A stretch of DNA of 64,000 nt from Desulfamplus sp964425195 (GCA_964425195.1 CAYRLG010000016.1:22560-86559); one strand, 5' to 3'. Numbered from the stretch's first letter, positions 1 to 9,654 are shown. The notes: generated from the sequence alone by a model not told the origin. A program made the numbers and translations.

Positions 1-66
1 ATTGTAAACCAACCCTTAGGTTATGTTTTTAATAACAAAGATAGCAATGATCTTCAAAGCGATGTT

Positions 67-642
67 ATGACTCTAAGTAACGAGCAGATAGATAGCCTGT
101 TTGGAGAGGGGTTATATGCTCAAATATCAACAAACAAGGGGTTAATTGTATGTAAATTAGAATTTGAACAAACTCCACTTACAGTAACCAACTTTGTAGG
201 TCTTGCTGAAGGAACAATCAGCCACAGTCGTGGTAGTGATATCCACTACTATGATGGATTGACATTTCACCGTGTAATTAATGATTTTATGATTCAGGGT
301 GGGTGTCCTATCGGGACAGGCACTGGCAATCCTGGCTATCTATTTAAAGACGAGTTTGTGCAAGAGCTTAGACACTCAGGTCCTGGGGTGTTGTCAATGG
401 CAAACTCGGGTAGTAATACCAATGGAAGCCAATTTTTCATCACTCATGTTGCCACACCATGGCTTGATGGTAAACATACTGTTTTTGGGCATGTTGTAGC
501 TGGACAACATATTGTAGATTCAATTGAAGCAGGTGACATAATGGGTAAAGTGGTAATAACAAGAGTAGGAGAAAAAGCTCTTCTGTTTAAAGCTGATCAG
601 GCTGCCTTTGATCGATTGCGTCTGCCCTACCCTGTTAGATAA
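67..642 (+). CDS. Cyclophilin-type peptidyl-prolyl cis-trans isomerase
   Basis: Catalyses proline cis-trans isomerisation during protein folding. The 191 residues cover one cyclophilin domain: 'TPLTVTNFVGLAEG' near residue 38, 'YYDGLTFHRVINDFMIQGG' with the catalytic-type FHR and QGG signatures, 'GPGVLSMANSGSNTNGSQFF' and 'WLDGKHTVFGHV'. No signal peptide is visible from the ATG at 67. That ATG has no convincing Shine-Dalgarno sequence, and the same frame stays open without a stop to base 1, so the true start may lie outside the window. If so, the protein would carry at least 22 more N-terminal residues. The family is certain; the start and cellular location are not. Confidence 0.9.
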   Translation: MTLSNEQIDSLFGEGLYAQISTNKGLIVCKLEFEQTPLTVTNFVGLAEGTISHSRGSDIHYYDGLTFHRVINDFMIQGGCPIGTGTGNPGYLFKDEFVQELRHSGPGVLSMANSGSNTNGSQFFITHVATPWLDGKHTVFGHVVAGQHIVDSIEAGDIMGKVVITRVGEKALLFKADQAAFDRLRLPYPVR

Positions 643-675
643 AGCAGATAAAAACCCTATTACAAATTGGTGAGT

Positions 676-758
676 TATAAATGTGATTCTCAAATAAAAA
701 ATAGGTTTTTCAAAGTAAAAATTTTGAAAAATAAACTTGTAAAGGAATCACATTTATA
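676..758. repeat. Nested inverted repeat between ppi and nfo
   Basis: A perfect 14-base inverted repeat has arms TATAAATGTGATTC (676-689) and GAATCACATTTATA (745-758). Its spacer holds a second AT-only inverted repeat (TTTTTCAAA / TTTGAAAAA around 706-730). It lies between the convergent ends of the cyclophilin and nfo genes, so it could fold as a bidirectional terminator. The long outer arms and nested form would also fit a small palindromic element. Confidence 0.55.
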
Positions 759-770
759 GAAATCATCTAT

Positions 771-1616
771 TCATGAAGGTATAAAACTCTTTAGCAACTC
801 AATCTCTTCTACCCAGAGTGTATCATCGGGTGTCTCTAAAATTAAGGGAATACCATCAAAACGAGAATCTTGCATAATTTTTCTAAATATTTCTATACCA
901 AGCGTGCCTCCGCCTAAACTCTCATGGCGGTCAACTCGTGATGAAAATAGTTTTTTAGAGTCATTAAGATGCATTCCTCTCAGATATCTAAAGCCTATAA
1001 TAGAATCAAACTGATGCCATGTCTTTTTAAAACCATCTTCTGACTTAAGATCATATCCTGCAGAAAAAGCGTGACAGGTATCTATACATACCCCAACCCT
1101 TGTTTTGTCCTCAACCTGCTCAATAATCTCTGCAATCTGTTCAAATTTAAATCCAAGGTTTGTACCTTGTCCAGCAGTATTTTCAATTACAGGGATAGCA
1201 CTTTTTGTTTTATTAATAACCCAATTTAATGAGTTAGCAATAGTTTTAAGGCACTCAGTTTCGCTTGACCTATTTAGATGGCTACCAGGGTGAAAATTAA
1301 GTGTTAAAAGACCAAGCTGCTCACATCGAGTCAGTTCATCAAGAAATGCCTCCCTTGACTTTTTTAGTCCATCGCCCTCTGGATGACCAAGATTTATAAG
1401 GTAACTGTCATGTGCAAGAATATGTTGGTTACCATAACCATATTTATTGCAATTTTCTTTAAACTGTACAATTGTTTTATCACTTAATGGTGGAGCACTC
1501 CACTGTCGCTGATTTTTAGTAAAGAGTGCAAAAGCTGTTGCTCCAATATTATAAGCATTAAGTGGGGCATTTTGCACTCCTCCTGCAGCACTAACGTGAG
1601 CACCTATATATTTCAT
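771..1616 (-). CDS. nfo: Endonuclease IV (AP endonuclease)
   Basis: Cleaves DNA 5' of abasic sites during base excision repair, using a trinuclear zinc centre in a TIM barrel. The 281-residue length is normal. The metal-binding segments are visible in order: 'FHPGSHL' near 107, 'VIENTAGQGTNLG' near 144, 'CIDTCHAFSAGYDL' near 177, 'GMHLNDSK' near 214 and 'RHESLGGGTLG' near 230. The start follows a GGAG Shine-Dalgarno sequence about 7 bases upstream. It is a monocistronic minus-strand gene, convergent with the cyclophilin. Confidence 0.96.
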   Translation of the reverse strand: MKYIGAHVSAAGGVQNAPLNAYNIGATAFALFTKNQRQWSAPPLSDKTIVQFKENCNKYGYGNQHILAHDSYLINLGHPEGDGLKKSREAFLDELTRCEQLGLLTLNFHPGSHLNRSSETECLKTIANSLNWVINKTKSAIPVIENTAGQGTNLGFKFEQIAEIIEQVEDKTRVGVCIDTCHAFSAGYDLKSEDGFKKTWHQFDSIIGFRYLRGMHLNDSKKLFSSRVDRHESLGGGTLGIEIFRKIMQDSRFDGIPLILETPDDTLWVEEIELLKSFIPS

Positions 1617-1742
1617 TTAACTTCTCCTTTTTTACACTATAATATGTTATTCTCTTTTATTATATGCTAATTATTACCAACTACTGTATAGTATAATAAA
1701 AAATTATTATTCAAATTCTCAATACTATTTTTGTGAGGTTTT

Positions 1743-2246
1743 ATGCCTGATAAATCTACTGTTTCTGAAAAACAGAAAATACTTATTGTTGATGACTCTA
1801 CACAAAATATAAAGGTTCTAAACCAAATTTTAAAGAGTGATTATGTTATAACTGTAGCTACAAATGGAGAGAGTGCACTATCTCGTTTAGACTCGCCTGA
1901 TGACTTACCAGATATTATCCTTCTTGACATAATTATGCCGGGTTTAGATGGATATGAGGTGTGTCGTAAAATAAAAGCTAATAGTAATACTTGTGATATT
2001 CCTGTTATTTTTATTACAGCAAAAGATGAGATTGAGGATGAAGAGAAGGGTTTCAATGTTGGTGCTGTTGATTACATTACAAAACCGGTAAGCCCCGCTA
2101 TTGTGAGAGCAAGAGTAAAAACACATCTGCTCATTAAAAATCAACAAGACCTTCTTAAAGAGAGCATAGCTATTTTAAAACACAGAGCAGAAAGGCTTCA
2201 GAAACTACTAAATGATATAGCAAAAACTGTATCTGAACTACATTAA
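1743..2246 (+). CDS. Stand-alone response regulator receiver protein
   Basis: A CheY-like receiver with no DNA-binding or enzymatic output domain. The acidic pair D17-D18, phosphoacceptor D62 in 'LLDIIMPG', T92 and K114 in 'DYITKP' are all present. The last 45 residues form an amphipathic, probably coiled-coil tail. The next gene encodes a receiver of the same subfamily fused to a kinase. The two genes share long stretches (for example 'HLLIKNQQDLL') and the same GAGGTTTT sequence just before the ATG, which indicates tandem duplication. It is probably a phosphorylation partner of that kinase; the target process is unknown. Confidence 0.92.
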   Translation: MPDKSTVSEKQKILIVDDSTQNIKVLNQILKSDYVITVATNGESALSRLDSPDDLPDIILLDIIMPGLDGYEVCRKIKANSNTCDIPVIFITAKDEIEDEEKGFNVGAVDYITKPVSPAIVRARVKTHLLIKNQQDLLKESIAILKHRAERLQKLLNDIAKTVSELH

Positions 2247-2287
2247 GTTGAATTTGATAAGACAATCGCTATTAATTATGAGGTTTT

Positions 2288-3520
2288 ATGACTGATAAAA
2301 AGATATATGTTGAAAACAGAGCTAATTGCAATGAAAAACAGATAATAATGATTGTTGAGGACTCTCCATCCAACATAAAGATATTAAACCAAACTCTAAG
2401 AGACGATTATGTCATAAAAGTAGCTAAAAGTGGAGAGAGTGCACTTGCCCATATTAATAGCTGTTTAGAACCCCAAGCTGATAATAATACAGAAGAAAAC
2501 AGCAATAAATCTCTTTTCCCAAATAACACCCTTACAAAAGATAGGCAAAGTAAAAAGCAGCCACTACCTGATATTATTTTGCTTGATATAATAATGCCCG
2601 GTATGAATGGATATGAGGTGTGCCGTCAACTTAAAAGCAGCAAAAAGACATCCAACATTCCAGTTATATTCATAACATCAAAAGATGAGATTGAAGATGA
2701 AGAGATGGGATTTGAGATGGGTGCGGTTGATTATATTACCAAACCGATAAGCCCTTCAATTGTAAAAGCAAGAGTAAGAACCCATCTGCTTATTAAAAAC
2801 CAACAAGACCTTTTGCATAACAGCATCTCTGTTTTGCAACATAGAACAGAGCTTCTTGAGCACAAAGCAGAGCTTGGTATGCTTGCTGCTGGTCTTGCCC
2901 ATGATATAAATAATATCTTATTTGTCTCCATGATGATTGAAAATCTCCCAGCTATGATTCCTAAGGATTTACCAGAGAAGACAATTATAGAAGAGTATGT
3001 AAAAAGTACTATGGAGAGTCTTAGAATGGGCAGAGATATCTGCCGAGGCTTTACAAATTATCTTAAAGATATTGGCGAAGACGATATGATTCAACAATTC
3101 CCATCACTTCTTCACCCTCTTAGCATGTTGGAGAAGACATATAAAGTAAAGTTGCATAAACAGATTGCTTCAAATCTACCCTATATAAAATGCAAAAGTT
3201 CTCAAATAAAACGGGTAATAGTAAACCTATTCATAAATGCCTGCCATGCAGTTGAAGGGCAGATGAAAAGAGATATAACTATTAGATTATGGAGCGATAC
3301 AGGAAGGGTCTTTTTCTCAATTAGTGACAATGGTCCTGGAATACCAGATAATGTATTACCTCATATTTTTCAAGAGCACTATACAACACGTAAAGATGGT
3401 AGTGGACTTGGACTTTCAATGGTAAAAAAAATTTTAGAGAGCCATAATGGTACAATTGAGTGTTTCACAACCATAGATAAAGGGACAACATTCATTATTT
3501 CACTGCCTGCTGTTGATTAA
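2288..3520 (+). CDS. Receiver-histidine kinase hybrid
   Basis: A soluble 410-residue sensor kinase with an N-terminal receiver and no membrane segment. The receiver (about 18-175) has E24-D25, phosphoacceptor D100, T130 and K152. A roughly 33-residue Asn/Glu/Lys-rich insert (about 60-92), absent from the adjacent paralogue, lies before the phosphoacceptor strand. A helix leads to the dimerisation/phosphotransfer segment with H205 in 'LAHDINN'. The ATPase domain follows, with N box 'NLFINACHAV', G1 'DNGPGI' and G2 'GSGLGLSMVKKI'. The input must come through the receiver or a partner protein. Its 3' end overlaps the convergent CoA ligase gene by 21 bases. Confidence 0.92.
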   Translation: MTDKKIYVENRANCNEKQIIMIVEDSPSNIKILNQTLRDDYVIKVAKSGESALAHINSCLEPQADNNTEENSNKSLFPNNTLTKDRQSKKQPLPDIILLDIIMPGMNGYEVCRQLKSSKKTSNIPVIFITSKDEIEDEEMGFEMGAVDYITKPISPSIVKARVRTHLLIKNQQDLLHNSISVLQHRTELLEHKAELGMLAAGLAHDINNILFVSMMIENLPAMIPKDLPEKTIIEEYVKSTMESLRMGRDICRGFTNYLKDIGEDDMIQQFPSLLHPLSMLEKTYKVKLHKQIASNLPYIKCKSSQIKRVIVNLFINACHAVEGQMKRDITIRLWSDTGRVFFSISDNGPGIPDNVLPHIFQEHYTTRKDGSGLGLSMVKKILESHNGTIECFTTIDKGTTFIISLPAVD

Positions 3521-6031
3521 AGCTATCTTTTGAGCCTTTAATCTACCCCTTATGTACTTTCCAAGAGCATAAACTGCCTGATCCGCTGACCTAAAAACTG
3601 CAAGCCCCTCTTTTTGGAGTGCTCCTGCAAGTGGATCATAAAGTTCTCCACTATCAACAACCATGATAAGCGGTTTGTTGTATTTTGCTGCAAGGCTTGT
3701 AATTCTTTTTATAATCCCCCTCTCCATTCCTGTTGGATCAAACTCCCCATGTTCATCTTTGTTTTTCTCATCACTTGTACATTTTGATATTGAGTGAACT
3801 TCTACTTCTCGCACCTTTTTGGGAAGAGTTTCAAGTACAGGTGTCAATGGAACGATCGCTGCAATAACTGCATCAATACCAGAATCATTCAAAAGAGCCT
3901 CAATAATTGATTCATACACCTCCTGCCCTGCCATTGGAGTTACATCCATAGGATTCTTCACATCTGCAAGCTGAGTCAATCCGCTTTTATCTAATGTATT
4001 CTGAATAATATCTATTGTTTTGTCTGAAAAATTTGCAATATCAAGTTTAAAATCCTCTCCAAGAATATTATCAGCAATACCAACAGATTCATACCCTGCA
4101 TTGCTTATTGCAGCTAAACGGTTACCTGTTATCTTTTTGGTGCGTAGTGCAGATGAAAGTTTTACAAGCCCTTCAAATTCTGTAAAGGTATTTGCAACCA
4201 TTGCTCCTGCTTCGCTAATGCAAGATTTGCAAATTACATAATCACCTGCAAGAGATGCAGTATGTCCTGATGTTGCCTTTTTTCCTTCCGGAGTTCTACC
4301 AGCTTTGTAAAAAATTATATCTTTTCCTTTTCTGACACCATCTCGTACTGCCCGTGCAAACTCAAGTCCATCTAAATCTTTAAATCCTTCAATGTATGAT
4401 GCAATAGTTGTGATATCAGGAAGTGAGTTTAAATGTCTCATAATATGCCCTGCTGTTAGGTCCATCTGATTACCAATTGAGATTGCATAAGCAGGATCCA
4501 TAAAGGAGAGTTTACTCATTCGTGTTATCATATATGCTCCACTTTGACTTATGAATGCTGTATGTCGCAGATATTCACCACGAGATTTAGGCAACTTATC
4601 TTCAGGAATAAAAATAGAGTCATATTTACCAGGATGAGAGAGGACTCCAAGACTATTTCCTCCAAGAAAGATAGGAACGTCAAAATTTGCATCTTTAATT
4701 TTTCTCTCAATTGCTAACCTCTTCTCCTCACTTCCACTAACCTCTCCAACTCCTCCGGAAATCATTATTACGCTGTGAGCTGCATCGTTTTCAATTAACT
4801 GATCAATTAACTCTTCTACTACATTTGCCCCCACAGCAAGAATAAAGAGATCAACCTTTCCTTTTTGAGCCTTCAGTTCACAAATAGAGCCTATAGTTGG
4901 AATGCCATCTATACAAAAAACTCCTTCTTTATCTCTCTCTTTAGAGCTCTGGTGAATAATAAAAAGTTTTGATCTGTCAAAACCATTTGCAATTATGTTG
5001 TGCAAAATTATTCTGCCAGGATTGAGAGATCTTGCTGAAACCCCTATAATTGCAATTGACTCAGGGTGAAGTAGCTTGTCAATTTTTGTTATCAAACATC
5101 TATTTAGCAAAGGTGTAGGTAGAGAGAATCTACATAACCCATCAAGAGGAACCATAAGATATCGGTAAAATGCAAACGGATTGATCTCAAGCTCCTCAAT
5201 TATATATGGAGCATCAGGATTTAAAGGAGAAAAGTAGTTAGCAAGTTTTATCATTGCTGCAAAACACTCTTTTAACTGCTCATCAGTAACTTTTCTCTTC
5301 TCCCCTCTTCCAACTCCAGTTAGTTTATCAAATGATATAGTCTTTTTGTAGAGTTGAAAAAAAGAGTCTGTATCTAACATCTCTGTTGATGCAGATACAA
5401 CTGCCTCTCCTAATCTGAAGCGTTGTGCATAAAGTTCTGTATTTGTTCCACCAAGACCAGCAGTAAGAATCATCCCAAATTCACGTGTTTTCATTAAACT
5501 TACAAGTAGTTCATTACCAAATTCAGAGCCATCAGATGGAAGAAACTCACAAATTATAAACCCTTTTATGCCATTGTGTATCTTAGTTAAAAGTTCTTCG
5601 TGGTCGAAATTAATATAATAAGGGAAATTGGGGCTATTGATAGCACTATCTTGACTATTATTAGGGTGTAGTACCGCCATATTTCGCATAATTATAGCAC
5701 TCTGCTTTTCAGGAACCTCATACATCATACCCCTTATTGTAGATAAAATATCAGTTCTGGTTTTATTTACAATCTTAACACCTCCAACATCACTTTTGTG
5801 AAAGATAAATGGAGAGACAACTTTAACCACTACCTTATCTCCTGGTATGTTTGATAAAACCCCCTCTTCAAGTCTCCCATCTTTCTCAAGAAAGTGGTAT
5901 TTTAATGGTGTTTCACTGCCAGTAAGACTTATCAGCTCATAGACCTCATGTTCAAACAGATAGTCTCGCTGCTCATTGGCTGCCCTATCAAAAAGCTGCC
6001 TGATTTCATCAAGTTTTACATAGAGTTTCAT
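3500..6031 (-). CDS. Acyl-CoA (acetyl-CoA) synthetase, ADP-forming, fused subunits
   Basis: Predicted to interconvert acyl-CoA + ADP + Pi and acid + CoA + ATP by substrate-level phosphorylation. The domain order is ATP-grasp (about 1-240, with 'SPFIFHKSDVGGVKI'), CoA-binding Rossmann fold (about 318-450, 'LLHPESIAIIGVSARS'), then succinyl-CoA-ligase-like domains containing 'SGHTASLAGD', the expected phosphohistidine loop. This beta-then-alpha order is the reverse of the more common CoA-binding-first arrangement. The start follows GGAG. The 843-residue length suits a full fusion. A related non-catalytic or Pat-like role is less likely because there is no acetyltransferase domain. The substrate cannot be told from sequence. 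Confidence 0.85.
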   Translation of the reverse strand: MKLYVKLDEIRQLFDRAANEQRDYLFEHEVYELISLTGSETPLKYHFLEKDGRLEEGVLSNIPGDKVVVKVVSPFIFHKSDVGGVKIVNKTRTDILSTIRGMMYEVPEKQSAIIMRNMAVLHPNNSQDSAINSPNFPYYINFDHEELLTKIHNGIKGFIICEFLPSDGSEFGNELLVSLMKTREFGMILTAGLGGTNTELYAQRFRLGEAVVSASTEMLDTDSFFQLYKKTISFDKLTGVGRGEKRKVTDEQLKECFAAMIKLANYFSPLNPDAPYIIEELEINPFAFYRYLMVPLDGLCRFSLPTPLLNRCLITKIDKLLHPESIAIIGVSARSLNPGRIILHNIIANGFDRSKLFIIHQSSKERDKEGVFCIDGIPTIGSICELKAQKGKVDLFILAVGANVVEELIDQLIENDAAHSVIMISGGVGEVSGSEEKRLAIERKIKDANFDVPIFLGGNSLGVLSHPGKYDSIFIPEDKLPKSRGEYLRHTAFISQSGAYMITRMSKLSFMDPAYAISIGNQMDLTAGHIMRHLNSLPDITTIASYIEGFKDLDGLEFARAVRDGVRKGKDIIFYKAGRTPEGKKATSGHTASLAGDYVICKSCISEAGAMVANTFTEFEGLVKLSSALRTKKITGNRLAAISNAGYESVGIADNILGEDFKLDIANFSDKTIDIIQNTLDKSGLTQLADVKNPMDVTPMAGQEVYESIIEALLNDSGIDAVIAAIVPLTPVLETLPKKVREVEVHSISKCTSDEKNKDEHGEFDPTGMERGIIKRITSLAAKYNKPLIMVVDSGELYDPLAGALQKEGLAVFRSADQAVYALGKYIRGRLKAQKIALINSRQ

Positions 6032-6208
6032 GTTTACTCCTATCTTCTGGTTATCTGTGAATATTGTTGATACATCATTGTAACTACTGTTCGAGCATTG
6101 GAAAATATCGCTTGAAAGAGCGGGCAGTGCATGTTAGAAATTGAACCTTTCAATAAAACATCCCCATTAAAAAGAATGCAATATAAATCTATCTAAAAAG
6201 GAATAATA

Positions 6209-7240
6209 ATGGTTAATATAAGCATCCAAATAAAAAGATATCTTACAAAATGTATTGTCCTATCTCAACTTTTAATGATCTTTGCTCTCCTAACAATTGA
6301 ATTGGGAGGGGATATTCATGCTCAATCAAACGATACAAAACTGATAGACAGAATTGTAGCTATTGTTAACAACGATATTATCACTCTTGTTGAACTTAAT
6401 ACAGCTTTACAACCATATTTAATAAAACTTGACTCTTCAGATTATACGCCAGAGAAAAAAAAGGAGATTGTGTATCAACTAACAAGAGACATGATGAACC
6501 GCATGATCGAACGAAAATTAACGGATCAAGAGGCAAAACGTCTTAGAATAACTGTTTCAGAGAAAGAGGTTGACGCTGCTATTGAAAGACTTAAAGAGTC
6601 TCAGCTTATGAGTCAAGAGGAGCTTGAAAAAGCTCTTGAAGAGGATGGTTTACCTTTTGCTGTTTACAAAGAGATGCTTCGTGATGAGATATTAAGACCT
6701 AAACTTATTAATCAGAGCATTAAATCAAAAGTTGTTATTACAGATAGTGATATAAAACAGTATTATGAACAGAACAGCCAGAAATTTTCGGGTAAAAAAA
6801 AGTACTATTTAAGAAATATTCTTTTAAGAGCCGATGAATCGATATCAGGAACAGAAAGAGAGCATCAAAAAAATAGAGCAGAAAATATAAAACAGCGTCT
6901 TGATGCTGGTGAAGATTTTCAGGCAGTTGCAAAGGTAGAGTCTGAGGCATCTAACTCTTCAGAAGGTGGTGATCTTGGTTTTTTTGACTGGGATATTCTC
7001 TCAGAGACCATAAAAAATGCTATTTCTAATATTAAAGCTGGAGGTCACACTAATGTAATCTCAACTGATCAGGGCTATCAGATTTTTTATGTAGAAAAAA
7101 TTGACTCTCAAGATTTAACTCCATTAGATGAGGTCTCAGAGGCTATCTCAAAAAAATTATACGATGACATTGTTGAAAAGAAGTTCAGAGAGTGGTTAGA
7201 GACTTTAAAAGAGAAATCCCATATCAAAATAATGCTTTAA
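6209..7240 (+). CDS. SurA/PpiC-type periplasmic chaperone and peptidyl-prolyl isomerase
   Basis: A likely periplasmic chaperone for outer-membrane proteins. An N-terminal hydrophobic segment (about 14-38) looks like a signal peptide or anchor. A SurA N-terminal domain follows ('IDRIVAIVNNDIITLVEL' near 45), then a single parvulin rotamase domain (about 190-300, 'KKKYYLRNILLRAD', 'GGDLGFFDWD'). E. coli SurA has two parvulin domains; this 343-residue protein has one, as is common in Desulfobacterota. A Shine-Dalgarno sequence (AAGGAA) precedes the ATG. It lies upstream of mgtE on the same strand. Confidence 0.88.
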   Translation: MVNISIQIKRYLTKCIVLSQLLMIFALLTIELGGDIHAQSNDTKLIDRIVAIVNNDIITLVELNTALQPYLIKLDSSDYTPEKKKEIVYQLTRDMMNRMIERKLTDQEAKRLRITVSEKEVDAAIERLKESQLMSQEELEKALEEDGLPFAVYKEMLRDEILRPKLINQSIKSKVVITDSDIKQYYEQNSQKFSGKKKYYLRNILLRADESISGTEREHQKNRAENIKQRLDAGEDFQAVAKVESEASNSSEGGDLGFFDWDILSETIKNAISNIKAGGHTNVISTDQGYQIFYVEKIDSQDLTPLDEVSEAISKKLYDDIVEKKFREWLETLKEKSHIKIML

Positions 7241-7282
7241 GAATCTAAAACGTCACAATTTAAACGATATTAGGGAGATTAT

Positions 7283-8647
7283 ATGCAACGGGACCGTAAT
7301 GAAGTATTAGCTGAAAGTATCAAAAGACTTTTAAGGCGAGGAGCAACAAAATCTTTACAAAAAATTATAAAAAAAACGCGTCCTGTAGATTTAGCCCTTG
7401 TTTTCCGTGAACTCTCTCGAGACAATAGATTCAAAATGTTCAATCTCATGGGTGATCCTGAAGAGAAAGGTCTTCTCTTTTCTGAACTGGAAGAGCCAAT
7501 ATTTCTTGAGTTAATAGGGCAACTAAAGCTCGAAGAGATAGTTGAAATTTTTGAGAATATGGCTGCTGATGATATAGCAGAACTTCTTGGATATCTTGAT
7601 GAAGAGCTTGCCGACACTATTCTTGAAAAGATGAAGAATGAAGATTCCCAAGAAGTTGAACATCTTATGAGTTATGGAGAGGGTACTGCCGGAAGTATAA
7701 TGGTACCTGATTTTATTGCCCTTAAAGAGGATATGGGGGCAAGAGATGTTATTGCTGCTCTTCAAAATGACTATCTTGATGTTGAGATGCCATTTTATAT
7801 CTATGTTGTTGATGAGTATGGAAAACTTGTTGGTATAAGCTCGTTAAGACAGCTTGTTGTAGTACACCCTCAAAAGCCTCTTAAAGATTTTATGATACGT
7901 GATATTGTATCTGTGAATACATACACAGACTGCGAAAAAGTTGCAGAGCTTGTTGCTCGATATGACTTTCTTGCTGTTCCAGTTGTAGATGATGATAACA
8001 GGCTTGTTGGTATTGTAACTGTAGATGATGTTATCGATATCATAAGTGAAGAGGCAACAGGTGATATCCTTAAAATGGCAGGTGTTGGAGAAGATTATGT
8101 CGAAACTCAAACAATTCTCCGTGGAACACGTATCAGGCTACCGTGGCTCTTTACAAGCTGTTTAGGCGGTCTTGTTGCATCTTTGATTATAAGCGGATTT
8201 CATGAGAGTTTATCAAAATTTGCCTATTTAGCCGTCTATATTCCTGTAATTACTGGAATGGGTGGAAACATTGGTATCCAATCTTCAACTGTGGTTGTGC
8301 GAGGTATTGCAACCGGCAAGATCAATACAAAAGATTTATGGACAGTTGTTGCAAAAGAGATATCTATTGGGCTTATTCTTGGGCTTATATATGGTTTTAT
8401 GATCGGTTTGGTTGCAAAGATTCGATACATGGAAGAGCCTCTATCCCTTATGTTTGCATTTTCAGTAGCTCTTGCTGTTTTAACATCAATGTCAGTGGCA
8501 GCACTTATGGGTTCATTAGTTCCTATGTTATTTCAGAAGATGCACATCGATCCTGCCGTGGCAACCGGTCCTTTTGTAACCACATCTGTAGATGTAATGA
8601 GTGTCTTCTCTTATTTAACTATTGCCACGCTGTTTCTTGGATTCTAA
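7283..8647 (+). CDS. mgtE: Magnesium transporter MgtE
   Basis: An inner-membrane Mg2+ channel gated by cytosolic Mg2+. The 454 residues are laid out as the family expects: MgtE N-domain helical repeats (about 20-125), two CBS domains (about 130-255, with 'FLAVPVVDDDNRLVGIVTVD') and a five-helix membrane domain (about 275-454). The latter includes 'PVITGMGGNIGIQSSTVVVR', the pore-region signature. The Shine-Dalgarno sequence is GGGAG 5 bases before the ATG. It has no obvious functional link to its neighbours. Confidence 0.95.
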   Translation: MQRDRNEVLAESIKRLLRRGATKSLQKIIKKTRPVDLALVFRELSRDNRFKMFNLMGDPEEKGLLFSELEEPIFLELIGQLKLEEIVEIFENMAADDIAELLGYLDEELADTILEKMKNEDSQEVEHLMSYGEGTAGSIMVPDFIALKEDMGARDVIAALQNDYLDVEMPFYIYVVDEYGKLVGISSLRQLVVVHPQKPLKDFMIRDIVSVNTYTDCEKVAELVARYDFLAVPVVDDDNRLVGIVTVDDVIDIISEEATGDILKMAGVGEDYVETQTILRGTRIRLPWLFTSCLGGLVASLIISGFHESLSKFAYLAVYIPVITGMGGNIGIQSSTVVVRGIATGKINTKDLWTVVAKEISIGLILGLIYGFMIGLVAKIRYMEEPLSLMFAFSVALAVLTSMSVAALMGSLVPMLFQKMHIDPAVATGPFVTTSVDVMSVFSYLTIATLFLGF

Positions 8648-8728
8648 TCTAAGCTATAACTTTTCAACGACCTTCAATGGTAAGCAACTTAATTTTTAAT
8701 ATACTATTTTAGATAACTTAAGATAATT

Positions 8729-9628
8729 ATGACTGACTCCTTTTCTACTGATGCTATCCTTTTAAGAAGGATAGAGTATGGAGACTATGATTTGATAGTA
8801 ACTTACTTTACCCGTTCAATGGGAAGGATATCGGTAATAGCTAAAAATGCAAAAAAGAGTGTCCGCCGTTTTGCAGGTGCGCTTGACCCTTTTATAGCCA
8901 TGAATATTGAATGCTCTCTGCCTAAACGTAAAGGCTCTCTTCCAGTTTTAAACAGGGTCGATATTGAAAATCCATTTGCCAATATCCGGACAAATGCAGC
9001 AAAGACTGGTTATGCAAGCTATTGGGTTGAGATTATCAACTCATGGATGGACCAAGGAAAGCCAGATGATGCAATTTATGATCTGATATTTCATGTTCTT
9101 GATTCACTTAATAGAGGTAAAATACCAGTTGAGGTTTTAAGCGTTCTTTTTCAGATACGTTTTATGGGAATATCAGGATTTAAACCAAATTTATCAGAGT
9201 GCGGTCAATGTGGTATTCCTCTTGATGAAATTCAACAACATAAAGTAACTTTTGATTTAGTTTCAGGCAGGCTTATATGCGACAGATGCAGTGGTGTTAA
9301 TGGTGTTAATAATTTCCATAAAAACGGCTGCGAGATTAACGAGATAGTTCTAAAATATGCCTTGCCCGAACAAACATCTTTATCTTTGAATTCTTTCAAT
9401 AACGCATCAAGACGCGGAATATCTGTCTCTAAGGGAACTCTCAAGCAGCTATCATGGATGAGCAGCACAGATATAAGGTGTGCAGAGAGGCTTAAGTTTT
9501 CCAAAAAAGCGGTAAAAGAGGGGGAATATTTGTTGGAAGAATTTATTCCTTGTCATATTGGCAGGAGTATGAAGAGTTTGAATTTTCTGCACCGTATCAG
9601 ACAGACTTTTCAACCAAATGATTATTAA
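8729..9628 (+). CDS. recO: DNA repair protein RecO
   Basis: Loads RecA onto SSB-coated single strands in the RecFOR recombination pathway. The N-terminal OB fold begins 'TDAILLRRIEYGDYDLIVTYF' in the typical way. A helical domain follows, with a zinc-binding pair 'CGQCG' and 'CDRCSG' (about 158-193). At 299 residues it is longer than the roughly 240-residue average, with the extra length in the C-terminal half. It lies immediately upstream of the GHMP kinase gene. Confidence 0.92.
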   Translation: MTDSFSTDAILLRRIEYGDYDLIVTYFTRSMGRISVIAKNAKKSVRRFAGALDPFIAMNIECSLPKRKGSLPVLNRVDIENPFANIRTNAAKTGYASYWVEIINSWMDQGKPDDAIYDLIFHVLDSLNRGKIPVEVLSVLFQIRFMGISGFKPNLSECGQCGIPLDEIQQHKVTFDLVSGRLICDRCSGVNGVNNFHKNGCEINEIVLKYALPEQTSLSLNSFNNASRRGISVSKGTLKQLSWMSSTDIRCAERLKFSKKAVKEGEYLLEEFIPCHIGRSMKSLNFLHRIRQTFQPNDY

Positions 9629-9654
9629 ATAAAAATAGAACAAACAGTGATATT

